Source: Phenylobacterium sp. (lineage in GTDB: Bacteria > Pseudomonadota > Alphaproteobacteria > Caulobacterales > Caulobacteraceae). From it: a stretch of DNA of 64,000 bases. The translations under genes were made by a program, and so were the position numbers. Under the pieces are notes generated by a model. The model saw nothing but the letters and a program-made list of their open reading frames with translations. It was not told the origin of the DNA and searched no databases. The stretch's first letter is position 1, and each line of letters opens with the position of its first letter. Shown one piece after another: positions 43,573 to 55,210 of this stretch. The stretch lies in assembly GCF_016793225.1 (NCBI RefSeq), contig NZ_JAEUMN010000186.1, positions 33,051-97,050 of the forward strand. Reading direction: 5' to 3'.

Positions 43573-44699
43573 GCCCGCCCTACCCTGCCGCCGGCCTCGA
43601 GCTGCGCTCGCAGATCCGCGCCGACGGCGTCCTGGAGCTGTCGCTGGCCGATGCGCCCGTCCGCCCCCCGGGCGCGGCGGAGGTGGTCGTGCGCATCGAG
43701 GCGGCGCCGGTCAATCCCGGCGACCTGGGGCTGCTGCTCGGTCCGGCCGACCTCACCACGCTCGCGACGCGCGACGGCGTCACGACCGCGACGATCCCGC
43801 CCGCGCTGCGGCCCGCCGTGGCCGGCCGGATCGGCCAGTCCCTGCCGACCGGCGTTGAGGGCGCCGGCGTCGTCGTCGCGGCCGGCTCCGACCCGGCCGC
43901 GCAGACCCTCGTCGGGCGGGTGGTCTCGGTGTTCGGCGGCGGCATGTACGTCCAGTATCGGACGCTGCCCGCGGCCATGGTCCTGCCGCTTCCCGAGGGG
44001 ACCGACCCCGCGGACGGGGCGGCGGCCTTCGCCAACCCCATGACCGCGCTCGGGATGGTCGAGACGCTGCGGATGGAGGGCCACGCCGCGCTCGTGCACA
44101 CCGCGGCGGCGTCCAACCTCGGCCGGATGCTGATCCGCCTCTGCGCCGCGGACGGCGTGGAGCTCGTCAACGTCGTGCGCAGCCCGCAGCAGGCCGAAGA
44201 GCTGCGGGCCCTGGGCGCGCGGCATGTCGTCGACACGAGCGCGCCGACCTTCCAGGCCGACCTCGCGGCAGCGGTGGCCGCCACCGACGCCACCCTGGGG
44301 TTCGACGCCGTCGGCGGCGGCCCGCTGACCAGCCAGATCCTGTCCGCGATGGAACAGGCCCAGGCCGCGAAGGGCGGCGCCTACAGCCGCTACGGCTCCA
44401 GCCGGCACAAGCAGGTCTACATCTACGGCGGCCTCGATCCCGGCCCGACGGCCCTGGCCCGCAGCTACGGCATGGCCTGGGGCGTGGGCGGCTTCATCCT
44501 GACAGGCTTCCTGGCCAAGGCCGGCCCGGCGCGCGTGCAGGCGCTGCGCGATCGCGTGGCCGCCGAGCTCGCCACCACCTTCCGGAGCGCCTACGCGGCC
44601 GAGGTCTCGCTGCGCGAGGCGCTCGAGCCGGACGTCATCCGCGCCTTCAGCCGCAAGCAGACGGGCGGCAAGATCCTCCTGCGCCCGAACCGCGCCTGA
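43569..44699 (+). CDS. MDR-superfamily oxidoreductase (quinone-reductase-like)
   Basis: A 376-aa medium-chain dehydrogenase/reductase with no catalytic zinc Cys, so probably a zinc-free NADPH quinone or enone reductase. GroES-like part: VRPPGAAEVVVRIEAAPVNPGDLGLLLG, GVEGAGVVVAAGSD; Rossmann part: ALGMVETLRMEGHAALVHTAAASNLGRMLIRLC, ATLGFDAVGGGPL. The start is TTG 43569 overlapping the stop of the secreted-protein gene (TTGA), since no better start gives the N-terminal domain; translation probably depends on the upstream gene. Why it is paired with a secreted partner is not clear. Confidence 0.83.
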   Translation: MSPPYPAAGLELRSQIRADGVLELSLADAPVRPPGAAEVVVRIEAAPVNPGDLGLLLGPADLTTLATRDGVTTATIPPALRPAVAGRIGQSLPTGVEGAGVVVAAGSDPAAQTLVGRVVSVFGGGMYVQYRTLPAAMVLPLPEGTDPADGAAAFANPMTALGMVETLRMEGHAALVHTAAASNLGRMLIRLCAADGVELVNVVRSPQQAEELRALGARHVVDTSAPTFQADLAAAVAATDATLGFDAVGGGPLTSQILSAMEQAQAAKGGAYSRYGSSRHKQVYIYGGLDPGPTALARSYGMAWGVGGFILTGFLAKAGPARVQALRDRVAAELATTFRSAYAAEVSLREALEPDVIRAFSRKQTGGKILLRPNRA

Positions 44700-44768
44700 C
44701 CGCCGCGGGCGGCTCCGAGCGCCGCCTGTTCCAGGCGCCTGCGGACCTCCCGCCGCAGGGGCTTCACG

Positions 44769-44796
44769 TTGACTTGCGCGGGGGTAGTCCTTAAGT
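44769..44796 (+). promoter_or_regulatory. Candidate sigma-70-type promoter for secA
   Basis: TTGACT (44769-44774), a 16-bp spacer and TTAAGT (44791-44796) lie about 70 bp upstream of the secA start. The -35 is good and the -10 is weak, as is frequent in Caulobacterales. Confidence 0.4.
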
Positions 44797-44868
44797 CACC
44801 CACGCCCCGAAATGCGCATTTTTCCAGGCGGGCGAAGGGCCACATCGCCGCCTCACGGATACCTTCCC

Positions 44869-47625
<2,757 letters not shown>

Positions 47626-47640
47626 GCGGACGCCGCCGCT

Positions 47641-47781
47641 GTCATCCCGGTTTCGCCGCAGGCGAAGACCGGGACCCATAGACTCCGTCTCTCCGGAAGA
47701 CGCTCAGCGCCGCCGCCGCGGGTCGTCCCGCCATCGGGCGGATTCCGGCTCTCCGCGCGGCTTCGGCCGGGACGACAGAAC
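47641..47781. repeat. Intergenic hairpin repeat after secA
   Basis: One half-unit of the repeat: GTCATCCCGGTTTCGCCGCA (47641) with its GCGAAGACCGGGACCCATA partner arm, then GACTCCGTCTCTCCGG. It fills the gap between the convergent secA and GMC oxidoreductase genes and may end both transcripts. Confidence 0.85.
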
Positions 47782-49404
47782 CTAGCCCGCATCCTCCAGG
47801 ACGAACCGGGCGCCACGGTCGGCGATCATGATCGTGGGGGTGTTGGTGTTGCCCGAGGTGATGGTCGGCATCACCGAGGCGTCGATCACCCGCAGGCCCT
47901 CCACGCCGAACACCCTCAGCCGCGCGTCGACCACCGCCATCGGGTCGCTCGCCAGCCCCATCTTCGCCGTCCCGACCGGGTGGAAGATGGTGGTGCCGAT
48001 ATCGCCGGCGGCCTTGGCCAGAGAGGCGTCGTCGTCGCCCACCGCCGGCCCCGGCAGGTGCTCGGCGGGCCGGTACGCGGCCAGCGCGGGCTGGCGCATC
48101 AGCCGCCGCGTCACGCGGATCGCGTCGGCGGCGACCTGGCGGTCCTCGGGCGTGGCCAGGTAGTTCGGCGCGATCCGGGGCGCGTCCGCCGGGTCGGGCG
48201 AGCGCAGGCGGATCGTCCCCCGCGACGTGGGTCGCAGGTTGCAGGCCGCCACCGTCACCGCCGGGAAGCGGTGCAGCGGCTCGCCGAAGCGGTCCAGCGA
48301 CAGGGGCTGGACGTGGAACTGGATGTTGGCCCGCTCGTGCTCGGGCGACGAGCGCGTGAAGATGCCCAGCTGCGACGGCGCCATGGTGAGCGGCCCGGTC
48401 CGGAGCAGCGCGTACTCCAGGCCCATGACCGCGCGGGTGACCAGGTTGTGGTAGCGGGCGTTCAGCGTCGGGACGCCGCTCACCCGGTAGATCGCCCGCT
48501 GCTGCAGGTGGTCCTGCAGGTTGCGCCCGACCCCCGGCCGGTCGGCGGTGACCGGCAGGCCCAGTTCGCCCAGCCACTCGCCCGGGCCCACGCCCGAGAG
48601 CTGCAGGATCTGGGTGGAGCCCACCGACCCCGCGCTCAGCACGACCTCGCCCCTCGCCCGCGCCTCGAACCGCTCGTCGCCGCGCCGGAAGGCCACCCCG
48701 GCCGCGCGCCGGCCGTCGAACAGCACGCGCTCCACGACGACGCCCGTCTCCAGCCGCAGGTTGGGCCGCTTCAGCGCCGGCGCCAGGAAGCCGCGCGCCG
48801 CCGACCAGCGCAGGCCGCGCCGCTGGTTCACGTGGAACAGGCCCACGCCCTCGTTGTCGCCGGTGTTGAAGTCGGAGGTCGCCGGGACGCCCATCTCCAC
48901 GGCCGCGCGGGCGATGGCGTCCAGCACCGCCCAGCGGACGCGCGGCGGCTCGACGCGCCACTCGCCGCCCACGCCGTGGTGCTCGCTGTCGCCCAGGAAG
49001 TGGTCGTCCAGGCGGCGGAAAGCGGCGCGCACGTCGTCCCAGCCCCAACCGGTCAGCCCCAGCTGGCGCCAGTGGTCGTAGTCGGCCGCCTGCCCGCGCA
49101 TCGAGATCATGGCGTTGATCGCCGACGAGCCGCCGACCACCTTGCCGCGGGGGTACTTCAGCGCCCGTCCGTTCAGGCCCGGCTCGGGCTCGGTCTCGAA
49201 CATCCAGTCCGAGCGCGGGTTGCCGATGGCGAAGAGGTAGCCGACCGGCACGTGGAACCAGATCCAGTCGTCCTTGCCGCCCGCCTCGAGCAGCAGGACG
49301 CGGTTGCGGGGATCCTGCGACAGGCGGTTGGCCACCACGCAGCCGGCCGAACCCGCGCCGACCACGATGTAGTCGTACTCGCCGTCCAGCTCGCGCCCCG
49401 TCAT
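47782..49404 (-). CDS. GMC-family flavoprotein oxidoreductase (alcohol/choline dehydrogenase type)
   Basis: A 540-aa FAD enzyme oxidising an alcohol to the aldehyde. FAD dinucleotide motif YIVVGAGSAGCVVANRLS (about 11-28), GMC signature 1 YPRGKVVGGSSAINAMISMRG, signature 2 GSTQILQLSGVG, and the C-terminal active site with His in FHPVGTAKMG and Asn in TSGNTNTPT are present. ATG 49404 follows the alkylsulfatase by 23 bp. The sulfatase releases a long-chain alcohol from alkyl sulfate, which this enzyme could oxidise next; that link is inference from the neighbourhood. Choline as substrate is also possible by family. Confidence 0.9.
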   Translation of the reverse strand: MTGRELDGEYDYIVVGAGSAGCVVANRLSQDPRNRVLLLEAGGKDDWIWFHVPVGYLFAIGNPRSDWMFETEPEPGLNGRALKYPRGKVVGGSSAINAMISMRGQAADYDHWRQLGLTGWGWDDVRAAFRRLDDHFLGDSEHHGVGGEWRVEPPRVRWAVLDAIARAAVEMGVPATSDFNTGDNEGVGLFHVNQRRGLRWSAARGFLAPALKRPNLRLETGVVVERVLFDGRRAAGVAFRRGDERFEARARGEVVLSAGSVGSTQILQLSGVGPGEWLGELGLPVTADRPGVGRNLQDHLQQRAIYRVSGVPTLNARYHNLVTRAVMGLEYALLRTGPLTMAPSQLGIFTRSSPEHERANIQFHVQPLSLDRFGEPLHRFPAVTVAACNLRPTSRGTIRLRSPDPADAPRIAPNYLATPEDRQVAADAIRVTRRLMRQPALAAYRPAEHLPGPAVGDDDASLAKAAGDIGTTIFHPVGTAKMGLASDPMAVVDARLRVFGVEGLRVIDASVMPTITSGNTNTPTIMIADRGARFVLEDAG

Positions 49405-49427
49405 GCCGCCCGCCCGCGCGCCGTCGC

Positions 49428-51296
49428 TCAGCGGGTCACGATCGGGAACGCGGGCCGCGGGGCGCTCAGCCAGCCGAGCAGCCGGCCCAGCGCCGCCCTG
49501 TCGCCGCCGGTCGCCGTCGCCGACAGGTCCGCGCCCGCCAGCGCGCCGGCCAGGAACTGCGAGCGGGGCAGTGCATAGGCGGCGTCCGCCGCGCCGCCCT
49601 TGGGGTCGGCCTCGTAGGTGAGCACGTCGTGGCGCACCGCCACCCGCCAGCGCTCCTTGCGGTCCGGGAAGACCAGGTCGACGCTGAGCGCCTGGCCCTT
49701 CGACTTCGCCGGGTCCAGCCGGACGGCGAAGAGGTCGAGCAGCATGTGGGTGGGCGTGTTGCGCAGCGTCTCCACCGCCTGCGGCGCGGCGGCGCCGGCC
49801 TGCACGCCGTCGCGCAGCTCGCGGGCGGCCGTGAGGTACATGTTGCGCCAGGTCGAGGCCTCGGCCGCCGCGCCCTGGCGGTCGTAGACCCTGGCGAGCA
49901 GGTCCCTGGCGCCCCGGTCGTTCGCGTCGGCCATGACCAGCCGGTTCAGGAGCTCCGCGGCCCAGCGGTCGTCGCCCTTCGCGTAGGCGTCCTGCGCCGC
50001 CGCCAGGACCTTCGCCGCCCCGCCCATGATCGCCACGTAGCGCGCGGACTCTTCGGCCGGCTCCAGCGGCGCCAGGTTCACCGGGTTGGCGTCGTACCAG
50101 CCCATGTAGCGCTGGTAGACCGCGCGGGAATTGAAGCTGACGGTCCCGTAGTAGCCGCGGTTGTACCACTCGCGGTCCAGCGCCTCGGGCAGCTTCAGGC
50201 GGTTGGCGATCTCGTCGGGCAGGAGGCCGTCGTTCATCAGCCGCACCGACTGGTCGTGCAGGAACTTGTAGGCGTCGCGATGCTTGGCGAGGTAGTCGCC
50301 GATCACCTCGCGCCCGAACCGTGGCCAGGCGTGGCTGGTGATCAGGATGTCGGACCGGTCGCCGTACAGGCGGATGGACTCGGTGAGGTAGTCGGACCAG
50401 GCCTTGGCGTCGCGCACCAGAGCGCCACGCGGGGTCAGGATGTTGTGCTGGGTGGCGTTGGCGTTCTCGGCCAGGTCCAGCACCTTCAGGTCCGGGAAGT
50501 AGAGGTTCATCTCGGCCGGCGCCTCGGTCCCCGGCGTGACCTGGAACTGGATCCGCACGCCGTCGACCACCAGCTCCTCGCCGGTCCGGGTGATCACCCG
50601 CGTCGGCGGAATGAGGCTCTGCGCGCCGCGCGCCAGGGCCGGGCCGATGCCGGCGCTGACCTGTCCCTCGGGGCCCTTCGGCAGGGTGACGCCGAACTGG
50701 TAGTTGGCGCGGCGGCTCATCGCGGGCCCGGCGATGATGTTCTCCGAGACCGCGTGCTCCAGGAACCCGTCCGGCGCGATCACCTGGACGCGGCCGGCGT
50801 CGACGTCGGCCTGCGACGTGACCCCGCGCGCCCCGCCGAAGTGGTCGCCGTGGCTGTGGGTGTAGATCACCGCCACCACGGGACGCGCGCCGAGCCTGGC
50901 GTTGGCCAGCTCCAGCGCCGCGCGCGCGGTCTCCACGACGGTGAGGGGATCGATGACGATCCAGCCCGTCTTGCCCGCGACGAAGGTGACGTTGGCGATG
51001 TCGAAGCCGCGGACCTGCCAGACCCCCTTGGTCACCTCGAACAGGCCGTGCCGGGCGAGAAGCTGCGACTGGCGCCAGAGGCTCGGGTTCACGCTCGCCG
51101 GCGCCGGGCCCTTCAGGAAGTCGTAGGCCGTCAGGTCCCAGGCCACCTGGCCGTTCTGGGCCGGGATCCTCGGGTCCGCGCGCGTGCCCAGATAGCCCCG
51201 CTCGGCGAAGTCGAAGTCGCGGCGGTCGTTGAAGTCCGGCGCCGCGTGGGCGGCTCCGGCCAGGGCGAGCGCGGCGGCGATGATCAGAGTCCTCAT
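49428..51296 (-). CDS. Exported SdsA1-like alkylsulfatase (metallo-beta-lactamase fold)
   Basis: A 622-aa zinc enzyme that hydrolyses alkyl sulfates such as SDS, giving alcohol and sulfate. A signal peptide (LIIAAALALAGAAHA) follows ATG 51294-51296. The MBL motif is YTHSHGDHFGG, with TSHAWPRFG and ENANATQHN supplying further ligands. The middle helical dimerisation region (RYMGWYDANPVNLAPLEPAEESARYVAIMGGAAKVL) and the C-terminal SCP2-like domain complete the SdsA1 layout, so the gene is whole. It starts 86 bp from the divergent flavin monooxygenase. Confidence 0.92.
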   Translation of the reverse strand: MRTLIIAAALALAGAAHAAPDFNDRRDFDFAERGYLGTRADPRIPAQNGQVAWDLTAYDFLKGPAPASVNPSLWRQSQLLARHGLFEVTKGVWQVRGFDIANVTFVAGKTGWIVIDPLTVVETARAALELANARLGARPVVAVIYTHSHGDHFGGARGVTSQADVDAGRVQVIAPDGFLEHAVSENIIAGPAMSRRANYQFGVTLPKGPEGQVSAGIGPALARGAQSLIPPTRVITRTGEELVVDGVRIQFQVTPGTEAPAEMNLYFPDLKVLDLAENANATQHNILTPRGALVRDAKAWSDYLTESIRLYGDRSDILITSHAWPRFGREVIGDYLAKHRDAYKFLHDQSVRLMNDGLLPDEIANRLKLPEALDREWYNRGYYGTVSFNSRAVYQRYMGWYDANPVNLAPLEPAEESARYVAIMGGAAKVLAAAQDAYAKGDDRWAAELLNRLVMADANDRGARDLLARVYDRQGAAAEASTWRNMYLTAARELRDGVQAGAAAPQAVETLRNTPTHMLLDLFAVRLDPAKSKGQALSVDLVFPDRKERWRVAVRHDVLTYEADPKGGAADAAYALPRSQFLAGALAGADLSATATGGDRAALGRLLGWLSAPRPAFPIVTR

Positions 51297-51382
51297 GCCC
51301 GACCCATGGCGCTGATGCGCCAGCTTGGCAATCGACCAGGGCCAACTTGACTTCCCCAGGCGTTGCGCCCGCAAATCGGCTC

Positions 51383-52618
51383 ATGGGCGTGGTCGTCATC
51401 GGGGCGGGAATCGGCGGGCTCACGGCGGCCCTCAGCCTCCACGCCGCAGGCGTGCCGGTGCAGGTCTACGAGGCGGTGGCCGAGATCCGGCCGCTGGGCG
51501 TCGGGATCAACCTGCTGCCGCACGCCGTGCGCGAGCTCACCGAACTGGGGCTGGCCGAGGCGCTGGCCGCCAACGGCGTGGCCACCGAGGCCCTGGTCTA
51601 CGCCAACCGCCACGGCCAGGAGATCTGGCGCGAGCCGCGGGGCCTCGCCGCCGGCTACCGATGGCCGCAGTACTCCATCCACCGCGGGACGCTGCAGATG
51701 CTGCTGCTGGCCGCCGTCCAGGCGCGGCTGGGCCCCGGCGCCGTGCGGCTCGGGCGGGCGGCGGCCGGGGTCGATCCCGCGGGCCGCCTGCGCCTGTCCG
51801 ACGGCGAATGGGTGGAGGCCGAGGTGATCGTCGCCGCCGACGGCGTGCACTCGGCCGTGCGCCGCCAGTTCCATCCCGCCGAGGGCCCGCCGATCTGGAA
51901 CCGGCGCGTGCTCTGGCGCGGCGTGACCGACACCGCGCCCTACCTCGGCGGGCGCACCATGGTGATGGCCGGCCACGCCGAGCAGAAGTTCGTCTGCTAT
52001 CCGATCGACCCGGCCGCCGCCGCGCGGGGCCGGTCGCTCGTCAACTGGATCGCCGAGCTGCGCTTTCCGGACGGCCCGGAGTGGCGGCGCGAGGACTGGA
52101 ACCGGCCGGGCCGGCTCGAGGACTTCGCGCCCCGGTTCGAGAGCTGGGACTTCGGCTGGCTGCGCGTGCCCGAGGTGATCGCCGGCGCCTCGCACGTGTT
52201 CGAGTACCCCATGGTGGACCGCGACCCGCTGGAGCGCTGGACGCACGGACGGATCACGCTGCTGGGGGACGCCGCGCACCCGATGTACCCCATCGGCTCG
52301 AACGGGGCGTCGCAGGCCATCCTCGATGCGCGCGCCCTCGCCTTCCACCTGGCGACGAAGCCGGCCGACGCGGCGCTGGCCGCCTACGAGGCCGACCGCC
52401 GTCCGGCCACCAGCCGGATCGTGCTGGCCAATCGCGGCGAGGGCCCCGAACGGGTGATGCAGCTCGCCGAGGACCGCGCCCCGGGCGGCTTCACGGATGT
52501 GACCCAGGTGATCCCGCGCGACGAGCTCGAGGCCGTGGCGACGTCCTACAAGCAGGTCGCCGGCTTCGACCGCGAAACCCTCAACACCCGCCCCTCCCTC
52601 ACCCCGCCCACGGCCTAG
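51383..52618 (+). CDS. PhzS-like FAD-dependent monooxygenase
   Basis: A 411-aa group A flavin hydroxylase. VVVIGAGIGGLTAALSLHAAG binds FAD, EIRPLGVGINLLPHAVRELTELGL and YPQYSIHRGTLQMLLLAAVQ are strikingly close to PhzS, the phenazine-1-carboxylate hydroxylase of Pseudomonas; VAADGVHSAVR and LLGDAAHPMYPIGSNGASQAILDA are the other FAD motifs. No other phenazine genes are present, so the substrate is probably another aromatic acid. ATG 51383 is used; TTG 51347 would add 12 residues. It diverges from the alkylsulfatase gene and stands alone. Confidence 0.87.
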   Translation: MGVVVIGAGIGGLTAALSLHAAGVPVQVYEAVAEIRPLGVGINLLPHAVRELTELGLAEALAANGVATEALVYANRHGQEIWREPRGLAAGYRWPQYSIHRGTLQMLLLAAVQARLGPGAVRLGRAAAGVDPAGRLRLSDGEWVEAEVIVAADGVHSAVRRQFHPAEGPPIWNRRVLWRGVTDTAPYLGGRTMVMAGHAEQKFVCYPIDPAAAARGRSLVNWIAELRFPDGPEWRREDWNRPGRLEDFAPRFESWDFGWLRVPEVIAGASHVFEYPMVDRDPLERWTHGRITLLGDAAHPMYPIGSNGASQAILDARALAFHLATKPADAALAAYEADRRPATSRIVLANRGEGPERVMQLAEDRAPGGFTDVTQVIPRDELEAVATSYKQVAGFDRETLNTRPSLTPPTA

Positions 52619-53123
52619 CGGCAGGGTCCCCTTGCAGGGGAAGACCGGACTCACCCCCAACCCCTGTCATCCCGGTTTCCGCGCAAGCGGAAGACCGGGA
52701 CCCATAGACTCCACCTCTCCGGATAAAGCGCGGCGTCCCCGCCCGCGGGCCCACCCCCACATCGGCGCGTATGGGTCCCGGTCTTCGCCTGCGGCGAAAC
52801 CGGGATGACAGCCGTGAGGACGGGGCCGGTCGATGCTCCCCCCCTGGGGGAGCTCGCGAAGCGAGAGGGGGTCCTGCCCCAACCCCCTGTCATCCCGGTT
52901 TCCGCGCAGCGGAAGACCGGGACCCATACACTCCGCCTCTCCGGATTAAGCGCGGCGGCCCCGCTCGCGGGCCCACCCCCACATCGGCGCTTATGGGTCC
53001 CGGTCTTCGCCTGCGGCGAAACCGGGATGACAGCCGTATGATGCTCCCCCCCTGGGGGAGCTCGCGAAGCCAGAGGGGGGCCGGGCCGCTCCCCTTGCCG
53101 CAAGGGGACCGCGAAGCCCCCCC
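52619..53123. other. Intergenic region made almost wholly of repeats
   Basis: The 505 bp between the monooxygenase and carotenoid oxygenase stops hold two tandem copies of the modular repeat and nothing that looks coding. Open frames inside it repeat a peptide such as MGPGLRLRRNRDDS, which is the repeat read in frame. Confidence 0.85.
52666..53085. repeat. Tandem direct repeat, two units of about 220 bp
   Basis: Unit 1 starts at 52666 and unit 2 at 52889, each with the order: GTCATCCCGGTTTCCGCGCA hairpin, ACTCCnCCTCTCCGGAT spacer, GGGCCCACCCCCACATCGGC, opposite hairpin ending CGGGATGACAGCC, and GGGGGAGCTCGCGAAGC tail. Units differ at roughly a dozen sites. A third unit lies at 55214-55473. 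Confidence 0.92.
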
Positions 53124-54512
53124 CTAGAAGCTCGCCCAGTTGCCGTGGAAGCCGAACGGCACGCGCCGCGGGACCTCGGCGGTGGCGATCGGGCCCTTGG
53201 CGATGTCCTGCGCCTCGAACACCAGCATGTCCGAGCGGTCCTCGGCCGCGCGGTAGACCACGGCGGTGACCCATCCGTCGCCCTCGGCGGCGTCGGCCGA
53301 GCGCGGCACGAACACCGGCTCCGACGGCATGTCGCGGCCCTCGAATTCCCAGACCTGCCGCTTGCCGGTCGCCAGGTCGATGTGGGCGATGGCGTTCATG
53401 CGGATCGTCGAGGCGCTGGTGGAGTCCGCCGCGTACCAGCCGTGGCGGTGCTTCAGGGTCTCCACCCGCGGGTCGACGCGCGGGAACTCGCCGTCCAGGT
53501 CGTCGAGCGGGGTCTCCTTGATCGCGTCGGAGTTCCCGGCCAGGTCGAAGGTCCAGCGCACCAGCCGCGCCGCGGCCTTGTCGCCGGGCGAGCCGTCGGC
53601 CTTCGGGAACAGCGGCGCCACGTTGTAGCGCATGACGTCGCAGTGGATCTTGTCGCCCTCCTCCCAGCTGTTCAGCGGGTGGAAGACGTAGCAGGCCTCG
53701 GTGTTGAACCAGCGGATCGACGAGACGTCGCCGTCGCGCCGCATCACGCCCACGTAGGCGCCCTTCTCCGGCTCCCAGGCGAAGCCGGGCAGGCCCTTCA
53801 TCGCCCGCTCCAGGCTCGCGGTCAGGGGAAGGATCGGGAACAGCACATGGTTCTCGGTGACCATGAAGTCGTGGACCATGGCGGCGAACGGCGCCTGGAA
53901 GTCGTCGCGGCGCACGACGTTGCCGGCCGCGTCGGTGACGCCGTAGCTCATCCCCGCCGAGAGCGGGGCGCCCACGCCGTAGCCGAACCAGACCATCTCG
54001 CCGGTCTTCGGATCCAGCTTCGGATGCGCCGTCGTCCGGTCGCGGTAGTCCTCGCGGTAGCCCACCGTCTCGAGCGTGTCGGCGCGCATCTCGGTCGGCA
54101 TGTGGCCTTCCTCCAGCGCCAGCAGCTTGCCCGCGTGCCAGAGGATGTTGGTGTTGGCGACGCCGCCGTCCTTGCCGAACACGGACGGGTCGCCCGCCAT
54201 CGGATTGAAGCCGCCGAAGAGCGCGCGGCCCGCCTCGTTCTCCAGCTTCCACTTCGGCGTGCGGACGTAGCGGTTGCGGTACCGCACCTTGCCGTCCTCG
54301 ACGTAGAAGCCGTGCACCATCCCGTCGCCCGTGAACCAGTGGTAGCTCTCGGGCTGGCGCGGTTCGAACTGCGGGTTCGGGCCCGTGCGGAACAGCGCGC
54401 CGCGCATCTCGGCGGGGATCTCGCCCTTCACGGTCAGCGCGAAGTCGTCCTCGGTGTGGATGGGGGCGAAGTTGCCCGCGAGGTAGGGATTGATCCGAGC
54501 GTTCCCGTCCAT
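53124..54512 (-). CDS. Carotenoid cleavage dioxygenase (RPE65/CCD family)
   Basis: Non-heme iron enzyme of 462 aa that cleaves a conjugated double bond, as in carotenoid, apocarotenoid or lignostilbene oxygenases. The four iron His sit in TTAHPKLDPKTGE, MVHDFMVTENH, CYVFHPLNSWEE and, at the very end, FGFHGNWASF. RTGPNPQFEPRQPESYHWFTGDGMVHGFYVEDGKV is the family N-terminus. ATG 54512 follows GGAG (in CGAGGAGC). It is divergent from a TetR regulator, 98 bp apart, which is likely its repressor. The substrate is unknown; a GDGMVHG and WFGYGV pattern is closer to bacterial lignostilbene/apocarotenoid types. Confidence 0.9.
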   Translation of the reverse strand: MDGNARINPYLAGNFAPIHTEDDFALTVKGEIPAEMRGALFRTGPNPQFEPRQPESYHWFTGDGMVHGFYVEDGKVRYRNRYVRTPKWKLENEAGRALFGGFNPMAGDPSVFGKDGGVANTNILWHAGKLLALEEGHMPTEMRADTLETVGYREDYRDRTTAHPKLDPKTGEMVWFGYGVGAPLSAGMSYGVTDAAGNVVRRDDFQAPFAAMVHDFMVTENHVLFPILPLTASLERAMKGLPGFAWEPEKGAYVGVMRRDGDVSSIRWFNTEACYVFHPLNSWEEGDKIHCDVMRYNVAPLFPKADGSPGDKAAARLVRWTFDLAGNSDAIKETPLDDLDGEFPRVDPRVETLKHRHGWYAADSTSASTIRMNAIAHIDLATGKRQVWEFEGRDMPSEPVFVPRSADAAEGDGWVTAVVYRAAEDRSDMLVFEAQDIAKGPIATAEVPRRVPFGFHGNWASF

Positions 54513-54610
54513 GGCCAAGCTCCTCGACCTGTTGTCTTTCTTACGTTGTAAATTGATGTCGAAGCGGGTAGCCCTTGGCAAGCGCTTTCTTTGCGGATCA
54601 CACACACGGC
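54513..54610. promoter_or_regulatory. Divergent promoter region with small palindrome
   Basis: The 98 bp between the carotenoid oxygenase and the TetR gene are AT-richer than the surroundings. TTAC-GTT-GTAA (54541-54551) is an 11-bp dyad and a candidate TetR operator. No clear promoter hexamers were identified. Confidence 0.4.
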
Positions 54611-55210
54611 ATGCCTCGCGTCTTGACCGAATCCGACGTCGCCGACTTCCGGGACCGCCTGTGCGGGGTCGCCGAGCGGCTTTTCGCGGAGCGCGGTCCC
54701 GATGCGGTCACCATGCGGCAGCTGGCCTCCGAGCTGGGCGTCTCGCCGATGACCCCCTACCGCTACTTCCAGGACAAGGACGACATCCTGGCCGCGGTCC
54801 GGACCAACGCCTTCAACCGCTTCGCCGAGGCGCTGGAGACCGCGCGGGATGGCGCGAAGGGGGCGCGGGCCAAGGGGGCGGCCGTCGGCGAGGCGTACGT
54901 GAACTTCGCCTTCGCCAACCCGCACACCTACAAGCTGATGTTCGACCTCAACCAGCCGCTCGAGGGCGACTATCCCGAGCTCGTCGAAGCCGGCCGCCGC
55001 GCGCACGCCAACATGACCGCCTGGGTCGAGGACCTGATCGCGGCGGGCGAGATGGCGGGGGACGCCGAGGAGATCGGCGCCATGTTCTGGGCCGCCACCC
55101 ACGGCGTCATCGTCCTGGAGATGGCCGGCAAGCTTCCGGCCGGCGCCTCCCGCCGCCTCCACGACCGCCTCGGCGCCACCCTCGCCCGCGGCCTCCGCGC
55201 CGGCGGATGA
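54611..55210 (+). CDS. TetR-family transcriptional regulator
   Basis: A 199-aa repressor. The N-terminal HTH is LTESDVADFRDRLCGVAERLFAERGPDAVTMRQLASELGVSPMTPYRYFQDKDDILAAV, the standard TetR arrangement, and the rest is a helical ligand domain of the TetR_C_33/WHG style (PHTYKLMFDLNQPLEGDYPELVEAGRR). ATG 54611 is chosen since PRVLTESD begins the domain. It faces the carotenoid oxygenase gene and presumably controls it. The effector is unknown. Confidence 0.9.
   Translation: MPRVLTESDVADFRDRLCGVAERLFAERGPDAVTMRQLASELGVSPMTPYRYFQDKDDILAAVRTNAFNRFAEALETARDGAKGARAKGAAVGEAYVNFAFANPHTYKLMFDLNQPLEGDYPELVEAGRRAHANMTAWVEDLIAAGEMAGDAEEIGAMFWAATHGVIVLEMAGKLPAGASRRLHDRLGATLARGLRAGG

Noticed and set aside
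52667-53127. Short open frames reading MGPGLRLRRNRDDS and similar
   Set aside because: This peptide is the hairpin repeat translated; the same one appears at each copy, so it is not a gene family.
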